A stretch of 64,000 nt of DNA. Source: Aplysia californica (lineage: Eukaryota > Mollusca > Gastropoda > Aplysiida > Aplysiidae). The notes below the pieces were generated by a model, which saw nothing but the letters and a program-made list of their open reading frames with translations, was not told the origin of the DNA and searched no databases. This document shows positions 1 to 14,212 of the stretch, one piece after another. The translations under genes were made by a program, and so were the position numbers. The first letter of the stretch is position 1. Every line of letters begins with the position of its first letter. Location: assembly GCF_000002075.1 (NCBI RefSeq), contig NW_004797482.1, positions 294,702 to 358,701 on the forward strand, in the 5' to 3' direction.

Positions 1-21
1 TATCCCCGTCCATGAACCCAC

Positions 22-180
22 CTGCTGACACACCATGCTACACTCCGAGGGGTCGAGCAGAATGCTGAATGCCGCCGCCCACACCCCGCCCGGCACATGC
101 TTGCTGTTGGCCGCCACCAGCAGACGTCCGGCCTCACAGGAGGTCAAGGCCACGGCGATCCCAACACCGGCCGCCCGGAC
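22..180 (-). CDS. RTTN: Solenoid gene, exon 27 (last seen)
   Basis: 159 bases, 53 codons, encoding [20 protein letters not shown] through [16 protein letters not shown], with acceptor ATACAG and donor CAG|GTGGGT. It ends at a donor, so the gene continues below position 1. [20 protein letters not shown] is one of the rotatin-like stretches. Confidence 0.87.
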
Positions 181-3100
181 CTGTATGTACAATGGGAAGT
201 TCAGTTTAGTTTTAGTAAGTGTTACAAGAGAGTAAAATACACACAAAAAAAGGAGGAGAGATAAGGAAGATAGATGTCTGATAGGAAAGAAGGAGCAAAC
301 CACATCAGAGCACCCGCCAACCACCCACAGTACAACTGAAACAACACTAGGTGTACTAAAATACCCACAAAAAACCCACCCCCAAAAACGACAACAACAC
401 AACCCCCCCCCGCCCAAATACAAAACAACAACAAACACTCTGTAAGAGTTTTACGGCACTTGCAACACAATAAGGTCATATAAGAGCCGAAGATTATAGG
501 TGTTACAAGGGGGTAAAACACACAAAAAAAGGAGGAGAGATAAAGACGATAGATGTTTGATAGGAAAGAAGGAGTAAGCCACACCAGAGCACCCGACAAC
601 CACCCACTGGGACTACCCGGGCTGAGTGGGATACAACATCCAAGGAGACGGAAATATTGAGTTTTAGTTTTAGTAAGTGTTTTGCGACACTTGCAACACA
701 ATAAGGTCATATAAGTGCCGAAGATTAGAGGTGTCACAAGGGAGTAACAAACACAAAATAGAAAGAGGGGAGATAAGGACGATAGATGTTTGGTAAGAAA
801 GAAGGAGCAAACCACACCAGAGCACCCGCCAACCACCCGTGGAGATATTGAGTATTAAAAAAAACCCCAGAAAAAACCCCCATTGCTAATCTATCACACG
901 TCTTCTGCATGCTACAGTGAAGAGACTAACCATTACACCACAGAAGGCGATAAAAAAAAAATAGCGTTTGAACTTGTGCAAAGAAAAACATATCAACACA
1001 ACACAATAACAGGCATTTAAAGCAGTCCTCCAATCATCAGTTGTCGTTTTTTTTTCTAAAAAGAAAAAAAAAAAGCAACGAAAAAACAACAACAAAACAA
1101 CTTGAATATGACCTGAAAAGCGGGATCTCAGCTGAATGTAACTCCTTCAGTGCGGATCAGAGCGGGATCGAAGGGGTGACTTTGAGCAGACAGTCCAGCC
1201 CCTGGTCACTAAACTACTATAACAATACCAACACCAACAACAACAAAGCTATAACAACAATAACATCAACATCATCAACACCACCAACAACAATAAAGCT
1301 ATAACAACAACAACAACAACAATAACAACAACTACAAAGCTATGACAACAAAAACAGCAATAAAGCTATAACAACAACAAAAACAACTGAAACAACAGGG
1401 ACAACACTGACCTCATCATCCTGGTATGGTCACTTAACAACAACAACAACAACACCACCACCAACAACAACAACAGCAATAAAGCTATAACAACAACAAC
1501 ACCACCACCAACAACACCTACCTCAGCATCTCGGTAGGCCCAGAGAGTGAGCAACCAGTCCAGGCCCTGGTCACTTCCCGCCACACTGTCCCGCCGCGTG
1601 TACAGCCAGTTCTTCACCCATTCCTGGGGACATAATACGTCATTGATCCATTACACCGCCTATCCATTACGACATTTGTTTGTAACACCACGGGTCTGTT
1701 ATGCCATTTATTGCGTCTTTTGTTTGGTAACGTTACCTATCCATTACGTCATGGGTCTGTTATGTCATTTGTAGCGTCTTTTGTTTGGTAATGTCACATG
1801 TCCATTACCTTACGGGTTTGTTACGTCATTTATTGCGTCTTTTGTTTGGTAATGTCATTTATCTGATACATCATGGGTCTGTTATGCCATTTGTTGCTTT
1901 TTTTGTTGGTAACGTCACCTATCCATTACGTCATGGGTCTGTTATGTGGATTGTTGCGTCTTTTGTTTGGGAACGTCATTGGTCTGTTGTGTCATTTGTT
2001 GCGTCTTGTGTTTGGTAAACGTCACCTATCCATTATGAAGTCGGCTGAACTTTGATCATTTCGGGGGCGGATTGAAAGACCCTGCCTGGCAGAGACAACC
2101 CACAACAAGCAAGACATAACAGCACCGACACAGACTGACGGACTGTGTACGGAAAATGAAGTCTTCAGTTCAGAAAAAAACGGTGAAATGGTATAGGTTT
2201 AACGTCCCTATCAACACTATTAGGTTATTTAAGAGGCAGGACCTCCAAGTATAACATCCATCTCCGAAAGAACCAGGCCAAACGGGAAATTCGTGCAATG
2301 TGTCTTTCCCAGGGACGCAACATTGGCCCGAGCTGACGCTCGAACTCCCGAACCCGCAATCTCACGATTATGGGTCCGGTATCCTAACCACTAGACCACC
2401 GACGCCACTCTTTAGCTTAGTTTTAGTAAGAGTTAATTTGAGTTTGAGTAAAGAGAAGCGCATCGACACAATTACGACCATACAGTGCACGGAAGAGGTA
2501 TTTGAATTAATTAAGACTGACAGACTGAAAAAACAGAAGGAAAGAAAAAAAAGGTAGGACCTACCAGCAGCTCCGTTTTAGTAGAGGTTTTACGGCGCTC
2601 GCAACTGCATAAGGTCATATGAGCGCCAAGGGGTGGATGTCAACAGAAAAGTCCTTACAGGGAATCAGACTTACTCTGCTCACCTCTCTAGCCTCAACAG
2701 CACAAAGTCTGCTTCGACTATCAAGACACCCCGGAAATAGAAGGTCACAAGAGGGTGACAAACATACAAAAGAAGTAGAGGAAAATGAAGATAGTAAGGA
2801 TTAGGAAAGAAAAAGCCGCAGTTCCCTGTCTAGCAGCTCTCTCCATATATCCGTTAAGTAAGAGTTTTACCTTTATAACACATTTATAGTTGTGAAGAAG
2901 ATTAAAGGTGTTATGGGGGAGTAACATACAAAGAAAAGAAAGAGAGATAACGACGATAGATATTTGTAAGAAAAGAAGGAGCACACTATCACACCAGAGT
3001 ACCCACCAACAATTCACAACTGTTGAAAATGGTGAAATAGTATAACAGGTTTAACGCCCCTATCAATACTATTAGGTTATTTAAGAGGCGGCACCTCCGA

Positions 3101-5485
3101 GTATAACGTTCATCTCCGAAAGGATCGTCCCAAAACTGGAATCTTCTCTGTCGAGATGTTGTGATGTTAAGTATTTCATTTGTAAGATACCTCTTCCCCA
3201 CTAGAGAGGTCAGTAGCAGTCATCACTGGTCACGTATACGTTTGTTTTGTTTTGATAAATGTTTTACGGCACTCGCAACTGCGTAAGGCCATATGAGCGC
3301 GCGGGGCACATTAAACATTTCTAGTTTGATAAGAATTTAGAATTTTGCCCGGGCGGCGGCCGAAGCCTACTCTTACCGATTTTAGGAAGGACCATCAAGG
3401 GATCTTTTGTTTTTCTTATTTTTTTGTTAGTGTGTTACGGCGCTCGCAACTATATGAGCGCGCGAGACACACCAAACATTTTTAGTTGGTAGGAAATCTT
3501 GGATTTTGCCCGGCTGGCGGCCGAAGCCTACTCTTATCGACTTTAGACCACCATGGGATCTTTAATGAGCGCAGCGTGCACACGGGACCTCTGAGACTTT
3601 TCGCTCTTATCCGAGAAGGTCAGGTGTTATAACTTACCTACCATAAGATCAAGGAGGTGGCTGAAAGACAGCAGTAAGAAGGAGCCAAGGAGCAGCAGTA
3701 GAAAAGCTGCAGAAAGAGTCAGTAGCCCATAGGTGGTGGCAAAGGGGGGGGGGGGAGTAGTCAGAAAGTGGAGACGAAAGCAGACGACAGAACATGGCTA
3801 GAGAGCACGAAAGAAGGTGAAAGGTGAAACATTTTAGACAAGAAAATTTTCCGTCGCCTATTGAATGAGAGGCGAACACCGTAACTTCAAAATCCCGAGA
3901 GCCCCCGTGTTTTTGTTTTTTGTTGCTGTTGTTTTTTTGGGTAAGTGTTTTACGGCGCTCGCAAAGGCATAAGGTCATATGAGCGCGCGGGACACATTAA
4001 ACAATTTCAGTTGGTAAAAGTTTTTGAACTTTGCCCGGTTGGCGGCCGCAGCATACTCTTGATCTTATCGATTTTAGACCACCAAGGGATTTTAACGTGT
4101 GCAACTTGCACACGGGACCTCCGAGATTTTGCGCCCTTGTCCGAGAAGGCTAGGTGTAGATCTTTCCTATCATAAGATCAGGGAAGTGGCTGAAAGACAG
4201 CAGTAAGAAGGAGCCAAGGAGTAGCAGTAAAAAGGCTGCAGAAAGAGTCAGGAGCCCAGGGGAGGGGACAAAGGAAATGAGGGGGTGGGGGCAGAAAGTG
4301 GAAACGAAAGCAGACGACAGAACATTGTCAGAGTGCAGGAAATGACGTGAAAGGACACAATTTTAGAAAAGAAATTTCCGTCACTATCCGGATTCGAACC
4401 CGGGACCTACACCTTTTGAATGAGAGACGAACATCTTAACCTCCAGGCCACGAGAGTCCCCCCCCCCTTCCTCCCAAGCCCCCGTGTATAAGTTTAACAT
4501 TCCGGTCAACACTACGAGGGACCTCCGAATTTCACATCCATCTCCGAAAATTTGTTTGTTTTGATAGAGTAAAGAGGAGCACATCGACACAATAATGGTC
4601 ATTTCGAGCTGAAACCCCCCCCCCCAAGATAGACAGACAGAAACAAAAAGAGAGAAAAAAAAGATGTAGGACTTACCAGTAGAACTCTCCAACCATCTGC
4701 AATCCCCGGTAGAACCAAACCAAATAGATGGAGAGCCTTAACCCCTCCACCCCCACTTCCCAAACTACTCAAGTTCAGAGCAACCCGTTGGGCATTCAAA
4801 CAAGCGACATCCGCTCCAAAGTCCAGAACGCTGACGTAATCAGTACTAAAACGACTCTTATCATTTTCAGAGAAGGGAAGGAGCAGCCTTTTGACTTTTG
4901 GTAATCGGAAGCCGGTCTCTCCCTCGTTAATGTTAGCTACTGAATGTTCACAAAAGCCATTAGCAGAAAGTCTGAAGGCAGTTGGAATAAGTTAATTGCT
5001 ACCTTCGGGTAATGGGAGATCGGATACGCTAGCGGCAACGTCAGGCTGGGAGGGATATTGCAACGTAACAAGAAACATAAAATAGACGATCATTTTCAAT
5101 AGTCCATAACCAACGACGCATCTGTTGTTACTTCATCACTGGGGGAGGGAGGGGGTATTAGAATTTAATTTTTTTATAAATTAAATCCTTCGAGTTTCGA
5201 GTCTTGTATTTTAGAAACGTCAAAATAAAACTTTTACGGCAAATAATACAAATAGGTCATAGAGTGCAGAAGATTATCGGTGTTACTAGAAAGTATCATA
5301 CGAAGAAAAGAAAGAGGAGTGATCAGAGCGACATATTATTTTTGAGAGGAAAGAAGGAGCAAACCACATCAGACCACCCGCCTACCACCAACGTGATAAC
5401 TTTGATTTGGTTTGGGATAAGGCAAGGTTGTTCACTCCCTCCCCCCTCCTTCCCCCCCCCCCCAACTCTCTCTCTCTCTCTCTCT

Positions 5486-5537
<52 letters not shown>

Positions 5538-8500
5538 TACATGCACATACAATTTCCCAGAAGACGTGCTAAAAGGACAAAATGTAAAATAGGAATAACA
5601 ATATCTGTCCCCGCGGTTTTATGCACCCCGCACAATTTAGCAAAATTTTATCTTTTTTGTGTGCTTTATTTCTGATTATTATCCTTTATTATTCTTTGTT
5701 AAAATTAACAGAATCGCATAATTTCACATCTTTGGGATCAGTTTGCATATTTTCAATTTTTTTTCTTGCATAAAACGACGGGACAGCATAATGCTAACAA
5801 TTTAACTTTGCAATTAAAATGTTCCCTCCGCCATTTATAATTTTTTAAACTGGCCACTAACTGGGAGGGTCAGGCTTGATTAAAAGACGTTCCAATACAT
5901 TTAGGTATATTCAGGAGGAAAACCCCAGGAGAGGGAATTTTATTTGATGAAGCAACAGCAAAGAGCATCATATTATGTTCTTTGGAGAGTGTCAGACTGA
6001 GTCACAGGGGCTAACTTTGAAGGAAAGCCGTTTGCAAATGTGTCATCCAAGTATATTCACTAACAGTTAAGTTTTTGTAGAGGTTTTACGGCGCTCGGAA
6101 CTGCATAAGGTCATATGAGCGCCAGAAGATTAGAACTGTTACAAGAAAGTAACAAACATAAAAAAGAAGAAGGGGAGTTGAGGACGATAGATGTTTGACA
6201 GGAAAGAAGAAGCAAACCACACCAGAGCACCCGCTAACCACCCACACATTCACTAACATCAAAGCAAAACAATGAAGAAGTAGATAAAATTCATTAAGAC
6301 TTCGAAAAGGCAAGGGGGACTTAAATGTGAAAATAGGGGGTAAAAGCACTCGCGATATAGTTGGGACGTGGGTAATGGGTAAAGAGAAAGAACGCGGCGA
6401 ACGTCTCATAGAATGGTAAAGAGAAAATAATTTCATGATTTCAAACAACTGGTATGAAAATCACACAAGAAGACGTAACATTTGGAAGAGTCCAGGGGGG
6501 GACAACCAGAAAACATAGACTTCGAACTCGTTCAGAAACGTTTTAGAAAATGCAATAAAATCATCAATATCATTGCCACGAGCACACTGTGATGATAGTG
6601 ACCATGTACCAGCCATGTGTAAAACGCAGATGAGACTGAAGGAGCTTAAAAAATCAAAGTACCAACCCGAATTTGACATATTACTATTGGAAGAACTATG
6701 GAAGAAAATGTAAGACTCAATAAAGGAAGCTGTGGAAGAAAATATCCCCACCCCTCCAAAACAAAGGACAAAAAGCAAATAAAAATGGACGGGCCAGAAC
6801 ATATAAAAACCAATGGAAGAAAGAAAGCGGATGTAATCAACTGTGGAAAAGTAATACACCTCAAATAGAGAAATAAAGAAAAAAATGCAACGAAGCAAAA
6901 GAAACATGGATAAATGATCAGTTTCAACCAATAGAGACAAATCAAAAGAAAGACAGCCAATACATTCATTTTAAAATCAAAGAAGTAAGTGGGATAAAAG
7001 GATACTCAAATACTGGGAGGATAAGACCAAAAGGAGAAGATATTTTTATGGACAAAGGCGGTGTCTTAACCAGATGGTCAGAATACATACATAAAGAAGA
7101 ACTTTTGAAAGACAATAGAGGAGAAACCCCCCCCCCCAAAAAAAAAAAAAAGAAAGAAAGAAAGAAATGGACCACCAATACTGTCAATAAGAAAATGAAA
7201 TACGGAAAAGCCATAGGGACAAAAATATTCCAGTTGAAGTGACTCTCACTCTAGAGGAACTAGGCACTGAAATAACAACAGAGCTCTTAAATTCTACCTA
7301 ACACAGCTGTGAGATTCCAAAAGATATGATGAAGTCAGTTTTTAGAGTTTTGCACAATTCGGCTTTGTTCTTGATAAGGGCACCAGAAATGCCATATTCA
7401 CATTAGCAATGTTAAAGGGGAGATGTACGGAAGCACAGAAAATCGGTATCTACGCTTCATATATTATTCAAAGGCTTTCGATAAAGATGATGAGCTGTTG
7501 AAAATATTGGAAGAGCTAGACATTGATAAGAAGATCTAAAAATTACCAGGAATTTGTATTGGGACCAAAACACTGCTGTAAGAACTAATGGAGAATACAG
7601 CTAATATAAGCAGATAGGAAGAGGAGTGGGGAAATGATGAGTTATGTCACCAGACCTTTTTAACATATACAGTCAACGAATTGTCAGGAACATAGCAGAA
7701 AGTCTAGGCCTAAGTGAATGGTGATAATATTGGAGACAAAACATGTCTTTGATGTTAAGGCTCTTCGTTTGCGTCAGCAAAATATGAACAACAAAGTGAG
7801 ATTAAATGACGGAGTGGGCCAATTATTATTCTCCGGGTCGGCTATGTGCTGTGTCAGATATCTTGCCGCCACCAACTCCACCAAGCAAATGGTGACTCAA
7901 ATTACGGCCCGACTCGTATATAAAGGCCTGTGCTCCGAGTTCGTAGTCACACTCTCCAGTCCTTGCAATTGAAGCTCACTCACTCACTCACAGACAGTCC
8001 AGCCGTTGTCCACGTCGTCCCACAAGAAAACCAAGATGAAATTCCTTGTCTTCTCCGCGGCCGTCCTCGCCCTCGTCGCCCTTGTACGCTCCGATGAGTG
8101 CACAGACGTGTGCGGTCTGGGCTGCTCTGTGACCAACCAGGTGTGTATGCTGGTGCCTGCCGTGGACGCTGTGGTCTGCGCTCCCACCAACGATCTCTGC
8201 AAAAAGGTCTGCGAAGAAGGATGCAAATGCCTCGCAGACTGCTTGACCAACTGCCCGGCCAAGGCAGCGGGAGACTTGGTAGGCAACGCCATAGGTCTGG
8301 CCACAACTGCTGCCTGCCGCACTACATGTCGGGCAACTTGCGGTCTCAGCGTGGCCACCACTGCCGCATCTACCGGCGTGGACACCATCACCAAGATGAT
8401 CGGCGCTCTGGTCGGGGGTGCTAAGGAATAATAAACGGCAACCGCTCCCCCAACAATGACCACATGGAGGAGTGAGTTCCCTTGACGAGACGCCAGCCTG

Positions 8501-11500
8501 CGGAAGGGGCCACATGACGTCACCAGCTCGTCACCATGGGAACCAGCTCTGAGGGATGACTGACGATTCCTGTGCCATGGACTAACGGAACTGACCACAT
8601 GCATGACCACTCGTTTCTGAACAACGCCGGATTTTTTCCTCTTTAGACGTTTGACCTCTTCAGGCCTCTTCACGGCAAGCGTTATGAAGACAATCTGATG
8701 TGCAAATACTTGCTGGAATAAATCTCGATACAAGCTTTTCTAAAAAAACAAAACAAATCAAACGTCTTCTGCTTTCTTACTACAATAAGATCCAGTGTTG
8801 TATGTGTTGTACGTATTCATTGAGAATTATCATGACAAAATGACACAGAGTTAAACAACACTAGAGGCATCAAATAACATCTGCCAAATTTATTCCTTTT
8901 TTATGTACATGATAGTAAACGCCCCCATCGACACAATTTCGATCATTTAGGAGGCCGGCTTTCGACCCTGCCTGTCAGGGCCAACCAGACCTGAAAGGGA
9001 TACAATGTCCCCGCAGAGAGACTGAGATACAAGCTAAAAATGCTTCCCACACGGGAATCGAACTCGGGCCTTCTGCTTTATAGTCATAGTAGAGGTTTTA
9101 CGGCGCTTGCAAATGCATAAGGTCATATGAGCGCCAAGGGGTGGATGTCAACAGAGAAGTCCTTACAAGGAATCAGACTTACTCTGCTCACCTCTCTAGC
9201 TTCAACAGCACAAAGTCTGCTTCGACTATCAAGGTGGGTCACAAGAGTGTGACAAACATACAAAAGTGGTAGAGGAAAAATGACAATAATAAGGATTAGG
9301 AAAGAAAAAGCAGCAGTTTCCCGTTGTAGATCAGGCACAGTTATGAGCGTGACATTGGTGAATCAGCCCATTTACAATTCTACGGTGCATGAACGAGAAA
9401 TGTCCTCCCTTTGGGAATGGCCTAAAGACACTTCAGTCAATGGCACAGCCCCAGGGGGGTGGGCCTTCTGTGTGAACGGTAAAGCGCCTATAGCTACACA
9501 CTTGACCCCGGTAACGGCAACAACAGAACGACAAGGGTAAGCAAATCCATAGAATACAAAGACAAGAAACATATTTTTCACAATGGGTCATAAAATCTCT
9601 GAAAGCGTTATGAAATAAATCCCCACATTTCTATATCCTCATATGTTCACGAAAAGCTTGATGGCAAACTACGCTGGCTGTGCGAACTGAAAGATTATGG
9701 TTTTTGGCTTTCTGTTGACCACACTATATAATATAAAGGGTGAAAGTTCACACGTTCAAGACCTATAAAAAAGGGTTCTCTTTGTCTTAGAGGTACAATG
9801 TTTGCCTCTCAGTTAAAAGAACCCTGGACGGAAACCTGACAGCGACGAAAAAACACTTCTCCTTTGTCCTCCTTCCCTGTTGTTATGTACTCTCGTTTTG
9901 TCATTTGCATTCGTCTTCACTCTCTCACCCCCGCCCCCTCCCTGCTCCACCCCCGCCCCCTCCCTGCTCCACCCCCCCCCCCCTTATTCTTAACTCTTTA
10001 CACTGCTACTCCTTGGCTCTTTCGCACTGTTATCTTTCAACCATATCCATGATCTTAGGGTTCGCAAGATTGAACAACCTTCTCAATAAAGCCAAAAAAG
10101 TTCGAAGATCTTTTTGTGCAAGTTCTGTCAATTAAAAATCCCTTGGTAACTTTAAAATCGATAAAAATAGGCTTCAGCAATCACCCGGGCTAAATTCAAA
10201 ATGAATTCCTACCAAACTGAACACATTTTAGCCAATATATAGATGTATTTTTTTAATGAGTACTTTCGAAATATGGCTGCCTAGAACTTGAAGGCAAGGG
10301 GTCCTACAAAACAGTAAAAACAGTTTTTAAAATATGTAAAAATCAGTTGCACTGCAGGTTGAAGAACCAGTGGTCTGCTAACCCAGAGATTTAGTAGGAG
10401 AACGCAAAAAAGAGGAAACGACTGATATTTAATTTTCTTCAAAACTAATGAAAAAAAACGATTTTTTTTCAAACGTATGAGTCTTTAAATCATGTACGGC
10501 GCAGGCTTCAGCCCTACCTGACATGGCCAACCCGGGCTGAGAAAGGATACAACATCGCAGCAGAGAGATCAAGATAATCGATAAAACTTCTCCTCACTCT
10601 GGAATCGAACACGGGTCTTCCGGGTGAGAAAGCCAGGCACATAACTGCTACACCACAAATTTTGGTGCGGGGAGAGTCAAAATCACTTTCTTTAATTTGT
10701 TTTAGAGAGAGTTTTACGTTCTACAGAAATGTGGAACATCCATCCGGGTTCATTAGACATTAATAACAAAAGAATAGGACGACCACAAACAAAGTACAAG
10801 ACATCTTCTAGACACCCCGAAATTCGAGTAAAACACACACTGAGTGAAACTGACAATCACCAGTTGACACTGCTCGGGGGAAATCTCTCTTGTGCCCTCC
10901 ATGGTGGATTCTCTCAAGTCTTGGATACTCTTCAAGGTTTTCCCCACACACTTTGCCCTTCAAACACCCACAGTAATGAAAGTCCAGTGGACTCAGGTCC
11001 GGACCGTTTGGGGTCCAGCAGAACTCAGTCGGACTGGTTGTTCTGTAACCAAGATGGTTGTTCACCTATCCCAGAACAGCTTTAGCGTTATGAGCACCAG
11101 CCTTTTATCTTACTGGAACTGCTGGTTCTTTCTCCTTTCATTATCCTCAGTTTATTCCAAATCTACCCCCAGAACCATGACAAGATGACGAGGTATCGGC
11201 TAGAGTTCACCGAATCACGGATCACCTCAACATCTTCAAGAGTGAGTTATTCTTACAGGCTGCCTGCACTGTGTTACTCGGGACTTAGAATTCAAATTTT
11301 TTAAAATTTGTACATGTTGTAGCCCAATAAAAGATGGATCTTTTGGTTGAAACATGTTTGTTGCAGATATAATCTATCCCGTATTCCCGAGAAAATAATG
11401 TACAGGGCGATTTGGAAGACTTGTTTGCTGATACTTGGATACCTGGATGTGTCATCTTCGACTCAGAGGTTGACGTGTCATGGCCCTCCAATTTTTACGA

Positions 11501-14141
11501 TTGCCAGAGGTCGTTGCACATTCTGTCATATCCTGGCCGGTCTATTTTTTTATGTTGTCCATCCGTGTTATTATTTGCCTTCCTCTGGCTCTCCGCTCCC
11601 CATCTTTCCTTTAAGTACAAAATGTACCTCTTTCACATTGGTCTCTTGACGTTATAAGTGGCCATAGTGTATTTTTCTACATTCTATTTTGTTCAGCAGG
11701 GTTTGTCTTTTTTGTAGAATCTGACACACATTTTTCAATCTTTGTTTTTCTCTTTGTTTTTCAACTTATTCTGGCCATTATACGGTAGCACCACATTTCA
11801 AAAGCATTTAATATGTTTTATTCTTTCCTTGTCAAAGTCCAGGTCTCAGCGCCATATAGGAATATGGGCAAGATGTAGCAATCTAGCATTTTGCTGATAC
11901 AAGTGTACAGTACAAGAAAAGAAAAAACAAAAATGTGGTGTTTTTTCGTCGTCTTCAGATTTCGACTCCGAGTTCTTTTAACTGAAAGGCGAACACTGTA
12001 GGCTACATTTAAGACTAAGAGAGTCCTTTTTTTATAGGTCTCAAAAGTGTGAACTTTCACCTTTGATACAATGGGCAACAAAAAGACAAAAACCTTATTC
12101 TTTTAGTTTGCACAGCCTGCAGAGTTTGCCATCCAGCTTTTAATAAAAATAAAAAATTTTAATATGAGGATATAGAAATCTGGGGATTGATTTTGTAACG
12201 TTTACAGGATTTTACGAGCCATTGTGAAAACAATGTTTCTTGTCTTTGTATTCTTGACCATCCATTATTCATTTATAGAGGCACCAGCCATTCATGTCCA
12301 GGTGCTGTTTTAGCCGTCTGAGTATTCTATGGATGAGTTTACCTTTGGCGTTCTCTTGCAGACGTCTGTGGTGTAGCTATAGGCGCTTTACTGCTGCACA
12401 CAGAAGACCCGAGATTGATTCCCGTGTGGGGAGTATTTTTATCTAGTATCTCAGTCTCTCTACTGTGACATTGTGTTACTTTCAGGACTAGTTGGCCCTG
12501 CAGGGTCGAAAGCCCGCCTCCTAAATTATCGAAATTGTGTCGATGGGGGTGTTTAGTATTACCTTCATTAAAAAAATATTAAGCAGATGTCATTGATGCA
12601 TCTAAGGGTGTTTAGCTCTGTGTCATTTCATCATTATAATTCTCAAAAAAGGCAAACAACACAAACAAAACTGGATGTCTTTTTAGTAAGAAAACAGAAG
12701 ACGTTTGATTTTTTTAAAGAAAAGCTCGTATTGAGATTTATTCCAGCGAGTATTTGCACATCAGATTGGCTTCCTAGCGCTTGCCGTGAAGAGGCCTCTG
12801 ATGAGTCAAACGTCTACAGAGGAAAAAAATCCGGCGTTGTTCAGAAACGAGAGGTCATGCATGTGGTCAGTTCTGTTAGTCCATGGCACAGGAGTCGTCA
12901 GTCATCCCTCAGAGCTGGTTCCCATGACGACGAGATGGTGACGTCATGTGGCCCCTCCAGCAGGCTGGCGTCTCGTCAAGGGAACTCACTCCTCCATGTG
13001 GTCATTGTTGGATGAGTGGAGGACGTTTATTAGGCCTTAGCACCCCCGACCAATGCGCCGATCATCTTGGTGATGGTGTCCACGCCGGTAGATGCGGCAG
13101 TGGTGGCCACGCTGAGACCGCAAGATCCCCGACACGCGGTGCGGCAGGCAGCAGTACTGGCCAGACCTATGGCGTTGCCTACCAAGTCTCCCGCTGCCTG
13201 GGCCGGGCAGTTGGTCAAGCAGTCTGCGAGGCATTTGCATCCTTCTTCGCAGATCTTTTTGCAGAGACCATTGGTTGGAGCGCAGACCACAGAGTCCACG
13301 ACAGGCACCAGCATACACACCTGGTTGGTTGCAGAGCAGCCCAGACCGCACACGTCTGTGCACTCATCGGAGCGTACAAGGGCGACGAGGGCGAGGACGG
13401 CCACGGAGAAGACAAGGAATTTCATCTTGGTTTTCTTGTGGGAAGACGTGGACAACGGCTGGGCTGTCTGTGAGTGAGTGAGTGAGCTTCAGTTGCAAGG
13501 ACTCGAAAGTGACGACAACCCGGAGCACAGACCTTTATATACCGAGTCGGGATGTAACTCGAGTCACCATTTGCTTGATGGGGTGGGGAAGGGGGGGTGG
13601 CGTCAAGATATCTGACACGGCACATTAACGACGCAGAGAATAAGAATTGGTTATGCTGACACAAACGATAAACGTTAACATCGAAGACCTGTTTTCTCGA
13701 GGCGGATACCAGAGTACCCGCCAACCACCCACGGCGTGAGGTACGAATAACCACATTTCCAAGACACCGCAAAGTTGTAGTAATATCATCAGTAGTAGTA
13801 ATATTAGTTGTATTATTGTACTTTTTCTTCGCCTTATCATTGGTGTTGTTTTTGTTAGCGTTCTTTTGAAGATGCTGCTACTACTGTTGCTCTTGTTCTT
13901 CTTGTTCTTCTTCTTCTTCTTCTTCTTCTACTTCTACTTCTTCTCTGCTTCTTTTCTTCTTACTCCTCCTCACCCTTCTGACCCCTCCCCCTCCTCCTTC
14001 TTTCTTTTCTTAGAAATACTGGGAGATTTGTGAGTGTTAAAACTGGGGGCTTCCTATCCAATATGTTCCATATGACTCTTGAGGTAAGGCAAGGTTGTCA
14101 ACCATCCTGCTGCCAGACATACACAAACACGCACGCACGCG

Positions 14142-14212
<71 letters not shown>

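Noticed and set aside
222-836. 204-codon minus ORF
   Set aside because: It runs across three SINE copies. The repeated peptide [12 protein letters not shown] is just the SINE tail translated, and it recurs in many other ORFs here.
4384-4465. tRNA gene
   Set aside because: It has A- and B-box-like motifs but continues into a SINE body and core, and the head would not form a complete cloverleaf.
8006-8035. N-terminal extension of the cysteine-rich gene by ten codons
   Set aside because: The frame upstream opens with TTG, not ATG. The first ATG (8,036) starts a textbook signal peptide and has the same context in all copies.
7984-8733. Long antisense and out-of-frame ORFs over each cysteine-rich gene (up to about 250 codons)
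   Set aside because: They mirror the GC-rich real frame, have no signal or family motifs, and recur only because the genes recur.
10729-11085. 118-codon plus ORF as a gene
   Set aside because: The opposite strand carries transposase motifs, so the plus ORF is a shadow of a dead mariner-type fragment.
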